A stretch of 64,000 nt of DNA, from NCBI GenBank assembly GCA_037157565.1, contig JAZHRO010000073.1:89444001-89508000 (forward strand), given 5' to 3'. This stretch comes from Thalassia testudinum. Lineage: Eukaryota; Streptophyta; Magnoliopsida; Alismatales; Hydrocharitaceae. The notes under the pieces are model-generated. The model was not told the DNA's origin. It ran no database searches and saw nothing but the letters and a program-made list of their open reading frames with translations. The translations under genes were made by a program, and so were the position numbers. Shown one piece after another: positions 1 through 10,768 of this stretch (positions within the stretch are counted from its first letter, which is position 1; the number at the start of each line of letters is the position of its first letter).

Positions 1-488
1 TAGATAAATAGAAATGAGAATTAAATTTGTTGTTTTTACTGTTCTTGTACTTAAATAATACAAACACCACTCTACTCAGCATTTGCTGACTGTCTTTTCA
101 TAACATTGTTCAGGACCAGGAGTTGAGCAGCCCGAGTTTTCGGCTGCAGAGGGTACTGGGCCCAGTCGAGTCCAGCTGTAGTCTTTCTTCAACTCTTTCT
201 TTTTCTCTACTATTGTAGTAAGTAATGGACACTTGGTTTACTGTTTCCGCTACTTCTATTTCCTTTCTGCTTTCAGTTGTTGTTGTTGTTGTTGTGGTGG
301 CATGTACTGAGACAATTGTTCTGCTTTCTTTACTACTTTGTACTTTTTTTTTGCTTAGTTATATGGCATGTGTGAATGTGGTTTATTTTCCTGCTTTTGG
401 TTATTTCTTGTTGGACGACTAGGTCTTGGGATTAGTCGAGATGAGCCAACCTCAAGTCCTGTTGGGATCTGAGAATCGGGTCATAACA
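1..488 (+). repeat. 3' part of the 5' LTR of element A
   Basis: This aligns to 18645-19136, the end of the downstream LTR, with scattered substitutions and differences in a (TTG)n run. It ends in CATAACA at 488, matching GTAACA at 19136. The rest of this LTR lies left of the window. It has no coding content. Confidence 0.9.
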
Positions 489-491
489 AGA

Positions 492-502
492 TGGTATCAG
501 AG
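492..502 (+). other. Primer-binding site of element A (tRNA-iMet type)
   Basis: TGGTATCAGAG starts 3 bp after the LTR end. It is complementary to the 3' end of plant initiator tRNA-Met, the usual primer of Tekay-type elements. The match stops at the next base, where A replaces the expected C. Confidence 0.85.
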
Positions 503-672
503 AAAGGTCATCCCGAGAAATGAACCAATTGGCTTGAGAATAACCACTCATGTGCATATAACTAGGATAGCCATCATAACGTATTGCTTTGATATTCATT
601 CCGAGTCTTTTTCTCGATGTAATCCGGTATCGTTGACACTCCTACTCTATCTTTCGCATCTCCTTGTAGGAG
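503..672 (+). other. Leader of element A
   Basis: Short untranslated stretch between the primer site and the gag ATG at 673. I see no further signal in it. Confidence 0.6.
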
Positions 673-1134
673 ATGCCTCGTCGGGGAGTTCTCGAGGCAG
701 GCCGTGGTCACAGCCGTGGACGAGGTCGAAGGGGCGGACGTGTCGGACCTGAGGTGCCAGTTGACCCACCTCTTCTCCCGAGCGTTCAGGCCTAGGATCT
801 CGCCTAGCTGATCAGAGATATCGTGCAAGAGGAGCTCCACTAGCCTACACGGGTACCTCTCCCTGAGGATGTGGAGGGGGAGTCCACGGTGGGATAGAGA
901 GAGTCGCAGCACCGAACGAGCAGGAGGGGGAGGGGATGGTCCTCCACCGCCCCCACCGTACTCTGACACTTCTAAGCAAGAGCTCTCCTTACCTGGAGGC
1001 ATTCTCGTTCCCCCACTGCAACTGCACCACGAGCTTTTTGGATAGTTCCGGAAGCTGAATCCCCCCTCCTTCAAGAGGGATGAGGACCTGTCTGAGGCAG
1101 AGGACTGGCTAGAGCAGATAGAGAAGGTGTTCGA
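673..1134 (+). pseudogene. Element A gag, 5' part (broken)
   Basis: The ATG at 673 opens a basic Arg/Gly-rich N-terminus (MPRRG, then GRGRRGRR), typical of Tekay Gag. The frame stops at TAG 793-795. Downstream sequence reads as Gag in another frame: around 1091-1134 it encodes EDWLEQIEKVF, the start of the conserved capsid-like retrotransposon Gag domain. It is cut at 1134 by element B and resumes at 12560 in the same sense. Gag would form the cytoplasmic particle that packages element RNA. This copy has at least one stop, one frame change and the 11.4-kb insertion. Confidence 0.85.
1130..1134. repeat. Target-site duplication of element B, left copy (TTCGA)
   Basis: TTCGA lies directly before the B 5' LTR and is repeated directly after the B 3' LTR at 12560-12564. 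Five bp is the usual duplication length for Ty3/Gypsy elements. Confidence 0.95.
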
Positions 1135-2920
1135 TGATTAGCCCATATTCGTGGGCTATTTAAGTATCTAAATGTCTAGACGTTAAATTAATTTTAAAAT
1201 TTAGGTAGCATACATTAGGATGTAAATAAATTAATTCATATTTTTAGCTTAAGTACATAATTCATGCATTTAGAATTAACCTAGGGTTGCATACATTTAA
1301 TTAGTTAATTAATTAGATGCACTATTTTAATTAACATAGAAGTTAAGGTGTTATGTATAAATAACCTTAATTATTTTATTATTTTATTCTTTTTCTCCTT
1401 GCATAGGTAACTCCACCAGCTCCGCCTCTTCCTCCTGCGCATCACATTCATGCTACGGCATTTTGAATTTGAAATCAGTGTGGCCATGGCTACAAAAGGA
1501 GAAGGGAGAGCTGCCATTGAGGGGAGGCCACCACCCTTTGTCCCTCACTATGCTTAGAGGACCTTGCTCCTCTTCCATTCCATACCACCGACCTCACCGC
1601 AGTAGAACAACTCACCACTGTGGGCGTGTGGGGTGACAGCCCACACTGCCAAAGAGTCTCTGCAACTCACGCCAACCTCCAGCGCACCCACCTTCAGTGC
1701 ACGTACCATCCAGCCCACCGTGCCTTCACCTTCATCCAGCCCACCTCTCCCGCACGCTAGCAGCCTGCATGCCTTCACCAGAACCTCCACACGCCTTCAC
1801 GGCCGCGCGCGTTCCTCAGCACCTCCCTCACACACTAGACTGCGTACGCATGCACTTTCACCCCCCCGCTGCACACAGCACACAAGCGGCGTGCCTCTAG
1901 CACCTCCCACGCCCGCTGCTATTGTGTGCGCACGCCACCCGCAGCAAAGCGCCCACAAGCCCAAGTGGCCTGCAGAGCACTTGCACGCCTGCGTGCTCAG
2001 TAGCAGCACTTGGCCTCGCCGCACGCAGCAGCACACGCATAGCATGCTTCACTCTAGCTGGCTTCTCCTTCTTCTTCTTCTTCTTCTCTGTTGACGATGG
2101 TACCCAAAGCACCCACAAACGTAGCCATCAAATCCAGCCTTGAAACATCACATCGGGAACTCCATCGGACTCGCCCCGACTCCCCGAGCACAACCACGCT
2201 TCCAGCCGCACCAATCGACCACTCGATGGCCGGCCGGAGAGCCTCACCGCCGACGGCCTCTTCCACTCCGGCCGGTGACCACCGACAACCGTTCGGAGCG
2301 CCACCACCACCATCAAAAAGCTATCGTCGTGCTTATCCTTCTCCAAGCTTCCCGCGAGTCGCCATTGCCTCTTCTTCACGCACGCAAAAGGGAACAAAAT
2401 CATCTGTTTTTGGGTTAATTAATATTTACATTTGAATGCCATTGCCACCAAAATGAATTTTAATTTATGATTATTTTATTATGGTGAAATTGTGACTTCA
2501 TACTCAAGCTTTCTTATAATTGTGTGGCTTTTGTTATTCACATGTTTTAACATTGGTTTTGGATTAAAATGTGCATAAATTTTCTCTAATGCATGTCAAT
2601 TGGAAATTGCAAAGAGTCATCACATATTTATTCAATATTTCAGTGAGGAAAAATTGCACATATACCCTTACATTTTTGAGTTATTTTGTATCTTCTTTTC
2701 ATTGCATTTCATGTTAGATTTGACTCGGGATTTCGCACTTGAATATGAGAAAAATATTCGTGATTTTATTGCATCATTGCCTCCCTGTGGACACGACCCG
2801 CTCTTCTGTGAGTGATTAATTTCTATTGTAATTATTTTGTTAAGCGATTTTCCACCACTTTGTTACTAAAACAACAAATCATCTTAATCATATTATTTGA
2901 AAGCAAAAACCATCTTATCA
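1135..2920 (+). repeat. 5' LTR of element B
   Basis: It starts TGATTAGCCC and ends CATCTTATCA, and pairs with 10769-12559. The first 220 bp are AT-rich and end in a TATA box. Then come a GC-rich stretch (about 1630-2400) dense in CACC/CGCAC motifs, a (CTT)n run near 2066-2090, and an AT-rich tail (2400-2920). Bases 1139-1158 hold an inverted repeat TAGCCCA/TGGGCTA with a 6-nt loop. Frames of 150-190 codons cross the GC-rich part, but their ends differ between the two LTRs and resemble no family I know, so they are not called. Confidence 0.95.
1356..1363 (+). promoter_or_regulatory. Probable TATA box of the element B LTR
   Basis: TATAAATA lies about 220 bp into the LTR. It is conserved in the 3' LTR (10990-10997), and ATAAATA stands at the same place in the LTR of element H near 62322. 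This suggests a U3 of about 250 bp and a long R-U5. Confidence 0.6.
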
Positions 2921-2922
2921 AA

Positions 2923-2940
2923 TGGCGCCATTGTTGGGGA
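2923..2940 (+). other. Primer-binding site of element B (tRNA-Asp type)
   Basis: TGGCGCCATTGTTGGGGA lies two bases after the LTR. It matches the complement of the plant tRNA-Asp 3' end (TGGCGCCGTTGCCGGGGA) at most positions. This primer is used by Athila and Tat elements. Confidence 0.85.
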
Positions 2941-4083
2941 GGCAACAGATGCAATAATTTCACCTGATTTTATTTCTGATTATTTCTCATTGCATAGTGA
3001 TCTGACCATTTATTATCTTTTCCGTGCAAGGAATTTGTGCAAGGAATTTGAGAGATTCGACAGGCACATCGGGGAGAAGACGTCGACCTTGAGCGACGCT
3101 TACATACGGGGAAGACGAAGGAGACTTGGATTCTGCCTCTATAGGAGGTTTTCCATTTCATAAGTTTATTTCTATTTTCTCGCCCTTGTAGTAATTGGGG
3201 CTGATTTTTGGGAGCTTGTTCCCTTTTCTTTAGGTTTAGGTTTTTAATTTATTTTGTGGATTGTTTACCCTTTATTTGCTTGTGCATAAGTAGCTAAAAA
3301 ACTAAAAAAAGAAAAACAAAAACACAAGCTACCTGCTAGAAGCTGCCAGCCTTAGGTCGAATAATTTAAGACTGAATGAGCAGCATCTAGATCTAATTTC
3401 CTGTCTTGCATATTGCATGAAGAATGCAGGAATCAGGTATGCATTTCTAACTTCACATTTCTACCTGTCATGCAAATGCATTTGAATTTGAATTAATTTT
3501 TAAACCACATAATCTATCTTGAAGCGATCTAACAAGTGGTCACATATATTCTTGAAAAAGGACTAGTTAAAGGAGGGACATTAAAAAATCAAGGACTTGA
3601 TTTTCAAATGTGGTGGGAGATTCAAAATTCAAAATCTTTTTACGGTGTATGCACACTTATATCTTTTGCACCACAGCATGCATTTAGACACTCCTAAGTC
3701 TTGAAATGACTAGGATAAGAGCCCTCCTACCGTTGGATTCTGAAGTGTTAGGAACTTGAGATCAAAGGTTTTGTAAATCCAAAGAGGGGGATACCCTGTC
3801 ACGGATTTTTGGGGGTAGTTGAGAAGCACTGCAAAATCACAGCATCAAAGGAAGGCTTAGGCCTACTTGCATCCCTCTATCTTCCATCTTTGGATTTGCT
3901 CTACCATTTGAGATTTAGGGAAGAACACCTAAGCTCCAACTAGGTTTTTTTAGGCATTTCAAAGGTTGACAATAGGCTCGTAATTGATTAGGCAACTTGC
4001 TTTGTCACCTACAATTTGAACTAAAGTCAAAAGCCTAAATTTGTAAAGACCGAACAAGTCCTTTTGAATTGTGTTTGTAGTGC
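2941..4083 (+). other. Untranslated leader of element B
   Basis: This 1.1-kb AT-rich stretch has no credible frame. It is homologous, in pieces and on the other strand, to the leader of element C (26504 down to 25569, then 22753 down to 22361). Two examples are GGGGGTAGTTGAGAAGC near 3810 and the block just after the primer site. Long leaders are normal for Athila elements. Confidence 0.75.
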
Positions 4084-5213
4084 ATGCTTTGCAGGTGTTT
4101 TCTTAGGAGACAACTTGTGTTTGATCCTGAACCTAAAAGAATCTTAAGAAGAAACCCTCCAAGGGTAGAAATGGCCGGTCAAAGGAGCCTTAAGGAATAT
4201 TTCATTCCAACCAATCAAGCTGGCCCTGCACTACGTAGATCTGGAGGGGACAATCCTTATGAGATCAAAAGCAGTACCATATCCTTGCTGCCCTCCTTTT
4301 ATGGTACTACTAGGGAAGACCCTTATAGGAATATAGAGGAATTCACCGAGGTCTGTTCCACGGTGAAGCTGCAGGGCATTACTGATGACACTCAAATGCG
4401 GACCCTCTTTCCCTTCTCCCTTAAGGACAAAGCCAAGTATTGGTATCACACCCTTGATGATATTAATACTTGGGATGCCTTGAAGGAGTTTTTGAAGAAG
4501 TACTTTCCCATGAGCAAAACCAACCACTTTAGGAGGGAAATTATGAGTTTTGTTCAAAAGGATGGGGAAACTTTCCATGATGCATAGGAGCACTTTAATG
4601 ACTTGCTGAAACTTTGCCCACATCACCAGGTGCCTAAATAGCAACTGGTTGAAAGGTTCTACACCGGACTTAATGATTCGCATAGGCAAACTGTGGATGG
4701 TGCCTGTGCAGGAACCTTTCTATCTAAGATTGAGGATGAAGCTTGGAACCTTTTTGATACTTTGAGTGAGAATTCTATTCACTTGAATTCTGCCTACATG
4801 GATAGAAAACCACTCTCATGAAAAGAAAGTTGGAGGCGAATGAGGCAAGGGACACCCAGAATTTAGCCTATCAGATTCAATTATTGAATCAAAACATGGA
4901 AAGGCTTATGTCGAACCCGAGTCCATTCGTATCTAACACCGCCACATCCCAAGCTTCCAAATGCTCAATTTGCCAAGGCAATACACACACCACTATGGAT
5001 TGCCACTTGGCCTCCCAATTCCTTGAGCTTGTACAAGCGGATCTGAATGCCGCTCAAGGGTTCCATCCTAAACCTCGTAATGACCCTTTTTCCAACACTT
5101 ATAATGAGGGATGGAGGAACCACCCAAACTTTTCATGGAGACAAGGAAATGTCTCAAATTCAAGGAATTATAAACCACAATCCTTTCAACACCATCAAAT
5201 GAACCAACCTTAG
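4084..5213 (+). pseudogene. Element B gag (nucleocapsid/capsid), disrupted
   Basis: The capsid-like Gag domain is recognisable from NPYEIKSSTISLLPSFYG (near 4255) through LFPFSLKDKAKYWYHTL and FLKKYFPMSKTNHFRREI to the block CPHHQVP. TAG at 4585-4587 and a second TAG near 4639 both stand where relatives have Trp. The frame then shifts near 4818 and continues to a CCHC knuckle, CSIC-x4-H-x4-C (about 4962-5003). A stop follows near 5212. The first ATG is 4084; a later ATG at 4171 (MAGQRS) is an equally plausible start. Gag would assemble the cytoplasmic particle. Element C encodes the same layout, which confirms the domain order. Confidence 0.9.
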
Positions 5214-5240
5214 ACCTTTGTCTAACCTAAGACCTCTGAG

Positions 5241-6430
5241 ATGGATGAATTGAAGGCGATGTTGAAAACTATGCAAAAAAGTCAAAGTGCCATCATCCAA
5301 TCTCATGACAAGGCTATACATGAGATGAAATCACAAATAGGACACCTTGTTGAGGCCGTTAGACAGAGGGAAACTAGGAAGCTCCCGAGTGCCGCTGAGG
5401 AGAATCCTAAAGGAAAAGGAATTGTCTTTAAGGAGCATGCTCAGGCGGTGACTATTCTGACGAGTGGGAAAGAAATTTCCAAACCCGATGCTCCTATAGT
5501 CTCACTCCCTAAAAAACCATCCACCCCGACTTTCACCCCCACTGGAGAAGACTTGCCCAAATCTTCTCTGCTTGAAATCACCTCACTCGAAGAAGTTACC
5601 CCCGTTCCACCCCTTACTCGACATGACAACCCTTCCACCTAGAGATCGAGAGTGCCCTTTCCAGAGCACTTATCCACCTCTGGGCAGACTTCTGCTGGCT
5701 CATCTGGAGCCAAAGATAAGACAGATGAGATCATGGAAGCTTTCAAGCAAGTGCAGATTAACCTACCTTTGCTTGAAGATATCAAGCAGATTCCATCTTA
5801 TGCCTGCTTCTTAAAGGACCTGTGCACGAAAAAGTGACAATCTAGGAAACAGGTCCAATCAAAAGTTGTTCTGCCTGATTCGGTTAGCTCCATTGTTCAA
5901 CATGGTACACCCCCGAAACTTAAGGACCTAGGAGGCCCATACATCGAAGTAGTTATTAGTGACTTACAGATTGATGAGGCTCTACTTGATCTGGGTGCGG
6001 GGGTGAACATCCTTCTGAGCTACGTGTATGAACAACTTGGGGGAGGCAATCTGAATCCTATCCTTGTAATCCTTCAAGTTGTAGATTGATCACTTAAGAC
6101 ACCACGGGGGATTTTGGAAGATGTCCTCGTAAGAGTGGAGGATTTCTTTTTTCCTGTTGACTTCTTAGTTTTGGACACTGACCCTACCAACAAGCCAACC
6201 AAACCCTCCATCATTTTGGGCCACCCCTTCCTTGCAACTTCGCATGCTACAATCAATTGCAATACTGGGGCATTGAAAATGGGCTTTGGGAACAGGAAAA
6301 TCCGGCTTAATGTGCTTGATGCTTACAAACAAGCCAGACTTGAGGATTGTTCTCAAGTTGAGGTGACAAATGACCTGATTGAAGAGGCAACCCCTGCAAT
6401 GTTATGTGATGACCCCCTTCAGCATGTCAT
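5241..6430 (+). pseudogene. Element B gag-pol linker and aspartic protease, disrupted
   Basis: A Pro/Ser/Thr-rich linker (5241-5640) with a predicted helical start ends in TAG at 5641. It leads to the conserved block QVQINLPLLEDIKQIPSY (near 5750), which precedes Athila proteases. The protease follows from about 5920: ISDLQIDEALLDLGAG has the catalytic DxG with Ser replaced by Gly. The flap region and SIILGHPFLATSHATINC lie near 6210-6265. Stops stand at about 5835 and 6088. The enzyme would cleave the Gag-Pol polyprotein. The decayed frame makes activity impossible in this copy. Confidence 0.85.
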
Positions 6431-8140
6431 GCTAAATGAGCATTCCCATCTCTTGAAGGAATGTAAAGGGGATATACTAGAACTTGAGGAATTGCTGGGT
6501 GTTTCTGCTGAGTCTCTTCCCCCATCATCTCTGCCTAAGGTAGATCTGCTACCTGAGATGGGGACATCTATTATGAAACCCTCAACGATACAAGCCCTCG
6601 ACCTTGAGTTGAAACCCCTCCCTGACACTCTCAAGTACGTCTTCCTAGGTGCCAATGATACGCTCCCTGTTATCATTTCGGCTGTGCTATCTGAGGCACA
6701 GGAGGGAGCCTTGATTGAATGCTTGTTTAGGCACAAGGAAGCTATTTCTTGGAGCATTGCTGACATTAAGGGTATAGAGTCTACACTCTGCATGCACCAC
6801 ATTTATAGTGATGATTCCATCAAGCCATTTAGGGACATGCAGAGACATCTGAACCCTAATATGAGGGAGGTGGTTAAAAAGGAAATCCTGAAGTGGTTGG
6901 ACATTGGGATCATATATCCCATTGTAGATAGTAAATGGGTAAGTCCTATTCATGTGGTGCCAAAGAAGCCAGGCTTTACTGTGGAATTCAATGACCATGG
7001 TGAACAAGTTGTCACTAGACCCTCAACTGGATGGAGGGTCTGTATTGATTACTGCAAACTGAACACCGCTACCCAGAAGGATCACTTTCCCTTGCCTTTT
7101 ATTGATCAAATTCTTGAGAAATTGGTAGGGAATAAGTACTATTGCTTTCTCGATGGATATTCTGGGTACAACCAGGTTGCAGTCTTCCCTGATGATCAAG
7201 AGAAGACAACATTCACGAGTTCTTACGGTACTTTTGCATTCAGGTGTATGCCGTTTAGATTATGTAATGCCCCTGCAACCTTTCAGTGGTGTATGATGTC
7301 TATTTTTTCGAACATGATTGATGAGTGTGTTGAAGTGTTTATGGATGACTTCTCCATTTATGGCTTGTCTTTTGACCAGTGTCTCCTGCACTTGGACAAT
7401 GTGTTGTAGCGATGTAAGGAGACTGGTTTAGTCTTCAGGTGGGAGAAAAGTCACTTCATGATATAGAAAGGAATTGTACTTGGGCATGTTGTATCCGAGC
7501 AAGGTTTGGAAGTGGATAAAGACAAGATTGATTCTATTTCCAAACTCCCATTGCCCACGAACGTCAAACAAAGTAAATCCTTTCTGGGCCATGCTAGCTT
7601 TTATAGGCGCTTTATTAAAAATTTTAGTAAAATTTCTAGGCCACTTTGTGACTTGTTGGCGAAGGAATCTTCCTTCAATTTTGATTCAAAGTGTGCCGAG
7701 GCCTTTCAAACTCTGAATGAGGCCTTGATCTCTGCGCCTATTCTCCAAGCTCCCGATTGGACACTCCCATTTGAGCTGATGTGTGATGCTTCGGATTATG
7801 CAGTGGGAGCAGTCCTTGGACAAAGGGTTGTGGGAAGACCTCATGTGTTGTATTATGTTAGCAAGACTTTAATCGAACCTCAGCAAAACTACACCGTCAC
7901 TGAAAAAGAATTACTTGCTGTAGTTTTTGTTCTGGAGAAGTTTAGGTCTTATCTGCTTGGGTTTAAGGTGGTTATTTTTACTGATCATGCAGCAGTGAAA
8001 CATCTCATTGCTAAGAAAGATTCTAAGCCACGTCTGATTAGGTGGATCCTACTCCTTCAAGAATTTGACTTGGAGATACGTGAAAAGAAAGGAGTAGAAA
8101 ATGTTGTGGCTGACCACCTGTCTCGCCTTCCACTTAATGA
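6431..8140 (+). pseudogene. Element B reverse transcriptase and RNase H, disrupted
   Basis: The RT N-terminal region (KEAISWSIADIKGI, then NPNMREVVKKEILKWLD) runs into [24 protein letters not shown] and the catalytic FMDDFSIYG near 7330. TAG at 7407-7409 and another near 7465 interrupt the thumb region, after which the frame resumes at 7506. RNase H begins near 7771 with [14 protein letters not shown] and has [16 protein letters not shown] and VADHLSRL, so its acidic residues are present. The enzyme would copy element RNA from the tRNA-Asp primer. The frame before the first stop (6114-7409) also contains the protease C-terminus, so protease and RT were one polyprotein. Confidence 0.9.
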
Positions 8141-9491
8141 CTCTCTTTCTGGAGACATTCGCGAGACATTTCCCGATGAAACTCTGATGGCGGTAACACC
8201 AACTTTACCTTGGTATGCAGATATCGTAAATTACTTGGTCACTGGACAAACTCCTGGCTCTTGGGATGAGCAAAAAAGAAAGAGATTCATTTCCCAAGCA
8301 AGATATTTTCATTGGGAAGAGACAAAATTATTTAGAATTAGACAAGACCAAGTATTGAGACGTTGTGTACCTGAAGAGGAACAACAAAGTGTGCTGAGTT
8401 TTTGCCATGAACTTCATTGTGGAGGACACTTTGGTGCTAAGAAAACTTCTTTTAAGGTTCTCCAGTTCGATTTTTGGTGGCCTTCTTTATTTAAGGATTC
8501 TCATAATTTTGTTAAGGCCTGTATTAGATGTCAACAGACTGGAACGATTGGGAAGAGGAATGAAATGCCTCAACACCTTATTCAATCTGTTGAAATTTTT
8601 GATGTGTGGGGAATTGACTTTATGGGCCCCTTCTCGTTGTCCCATGGTTATGAATATATCTTGGTGGCAATTGACTATGTCTCTAAATGGATAGAGGCCA
8701 TTCCTACGCACACAAATGACCACTCTGTGGTTTTGAAATTTGTGAACGCCAATATCATATCTCGTTTCAGCTGCCCCAAGACCATTATAAGTGATGGGGG
8801 ACCTCATTTCCGAAACCACCACTTCAATCGGCTAATCAGGAGTCTGGGAGTGACTCACAAGGTCGCTACCCCTTACCATCCTTAGATGAGTGGCCATGTT
8901 GAATTGTCGAATAGGGAGATAAAAAATATTTTAGAAAAGACCGTTAGACCTGATAGGAAAGATTGGTCCCAAAAGCTCGATGATACTTTGTGGGCGTATC
9001 AAACGGCCTATAAGACCCCTTTAGGTACTCACTTCCGGATTGTGTACGGAAAAGCATGCCATTTACCTGTTGAGTTGGAACATAAGGCACTTTAGGCTAT
9101 TCGAAGTGCTAACATGGATTTAGAGAAGGTGGGTAAGGCACGACTTCTAGAATTAAGTGAGCTTGAGGAGCTGAGGAATGATATTTATGACACCTCTCAA
9201 GCTTATAAGGAAAGAACTAAGGTCTTGCATGATAAGTATATACTTCGAAAGACCTTTGAGCCCAACCAACAAGTTTGGCTTTTCAATTCCAGACTTAAGC
9301 TTTTTCCTGGGAAGTTAAAATCTCGTTGGGATGAGCCTTACATAATCACTAAAGTGTTTCCGCATGGAGCTGTGGAGATTAAAAGCCCTTCCTCTTCAAC
9401 AACTCCCTTTATCGTCAATGGTAAATGGTTAAAACCATACATTACTTTGGATGGCCATTTAGTTAATGAGGTCACTTTTATGGAGGCTTAG
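8141..9491 (+). pseudogene. Element B integrase, disrupted
   Basis: The zinc-binding HHCC part reads [11 protein letters not shown] and CIRCQ near 8405-8540. The catalytic core has GIDFMGPF (first Asp), ISDGGPHF (second Asp) and, after TAG at 8883-8885 (Gln in relatives), [10 protein letters not shown] with the Glu. A further TAG near 9093 replaces Trp. The C-terminal part (9114-9491) has the conserved [18 protein letters not shown] block and ends TAG after FMEA. Integrase would insert the cDNA with a 5-bp stagger, which the TTCGA duplication shows. The core is Athila-like and has no chromodomain. Confidence 0.9.
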
Positions 9492-9566
9492 CTCCTACCA
9501 TTCTTCACCTCAGGTGATATCTTCCATTAATTATTTTTATTTCCAATGAGGACATTATTTGAACCA

Positions 9567-9580
9567 GGCATGGGGGAGAG
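9567..9580 (+). other. Second polypurine-like motif of element B
   Basis: GGCATGGGGGAGAG lies 76 bp after the integrase stop. It repeats the core of the real polypurine tract at 10755-10764 (GGCATGGGGG). The same arrangement is seen in element E. Confidence 0.5.
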
Positions 9581-10206
9581 GACCTGAGGCATTTTGTTTA
9601 TAGCATGTCTACATTTTGCATTCATTCATGCATATTGTATTTAAAAATTAATAATAATAATAAAAATAAAAAAAATAAAAAAAAGTTTTGAGCTTAACTG
9701 GCTAGGTCCTGCATTCTTAAGCAAATCAGAACTCTAGGTTAAACTAAGTTGATTCTAGGGTCGAACTTTAGAAGCTAAATAGCTACTAGCTTTAGACCTT
9801 TAGGGTCCTTTGTGGACTTAAAAACTTAAGTAGGAGTTAAGTTGCGGACCATTCTTCAAGAGGTTGAGGAAGGAAACTTAGGGATTGAGTTAAAAGGTGG
9901 GGTAGTACTTAGAGTCTTATTCTACCTTTTGATTTACGGGTCCCTGTAACACAAGCATCAAAGTTTTCACACTTGGTCTTGTGTAAGTAATCACCTTAAT
10001 TCATTTCTTAAAAGAAATTTGGTTCTCTTAGTTTTGACTTAGGAAAGGCTTGAAAACACAATTTGATTGGAAGAGTTCCTACCGCAGGAGAGGTGGAGTA
10101 TATACTCACCTTGAGGATGCGATGATAATATATTACCTCCTCGATGCTTGTCTCTTAGGATATCTATCCTACTGGGGGCATGTAAGTGCATTGTGCGGTT
10201 CAAGTA

Positions 10207-10360
10207 CCATGGGTGGCCCTATCTTGAAGTGCCAATTGCCACAGGCCTGAATTCGCTTAAGAAATCCATGGGCGATACTATCTCGAAGTGTCGATTGCTA
10301 GGAGTTCTTGGGGTCGCTATGGGCGGTGCTATCTTGAAGCATCGAAAGCCAAGCACCCTT
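10207..10360 (+). repeat. Three degenerate tandem copies in the element B spacer
   Basis: Copies begin at the ATGGG trinucleotide blocks at 10209, 10268 and 10319. Each reads ATGGGYGRYVCTATCTYGAAG with drift, giving periods of 59 and 51 bp. They are within the 3' untranslated spacer. Confidence 0.6.
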
Positions 10361-10746
10361 CGAGGTACGGTGATGGGGACAATGAATCCGACACTGATCG
10401 TGTTGATAGCTGATCCGAGGTTAGACTTTGAGGAATCAAACAAACAAACAAAATATATATATATATTATTCAAAAAAAAAATCCTTTTCCTTTAACTCAA
10501 ATAACTCAGACCAACGCACAGGCACGGATGCTTTAATCTTAGGGATCAATAAACCTTAGGGTAGGGTCAGAAATCAGGGAAACTTTTGCCTGCAACTCAT
10601 CTTTAGCCGACCTAGTCTGTAACTTAACAACTACTTGGGAACCTTAGGTCTAAAGTCTGAACTTAATATGTTTCTAAAGGAAGACCGACTGGGTTGGCTA
10701 GTCTACTTGGAGTGCTAGGTTTTGCTTGATTTTGCTAGGGACTAGC

Positions 10747-10768
10747 AAAAGCTAGGCATGGGGGTATT
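10747..10768 (+). other. Polypurine tract of element B
   Basis: AAAAGCTAGGCATGGGGGTAT stands directly before the 3' LTR start at 10769. This is the expected place for the plus-strand primer. It is only partly purine, but the GGCATGGGGG core is shared with elements C, D and E. Confidence 0.8.

Larger units (their letters stand above)
9492..10750 (+). other. 3' spacer of element B between integrase and polypurine tract
   Basis: 1.26 kb without a convincing frame. Athila elements often carry an env-like gene here; I find no transmembrane-rich or otherwise recognisable frame. It contains a polypurine-like motif (9567-9580), A-rich runs near 9650, and a three-copy degenerate tandem repeat (10207-10360). 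Confidence 0.7.

Noticed and set aside
225..422. 65-codon hydrophobic frame in the element A LTR
   Set aside because: It lies inside an LTR over a (GTT)n run and is not kept in the other LTR copy; the low-complexity hydrophobicity comes from the repeat.
10438..10488. CRISPR-like or satellite array around (CAAA)n and (TA)n runs
   Set aside because: Only simple repeats; there are no repeat-spacer units anywhere in the window.
9492..10750. env-like gene downstream of integrase in element B
   Set aside because: No frame longer than about 115 codons, no signal peptide or transmembrane pattern; the longest frames are random.
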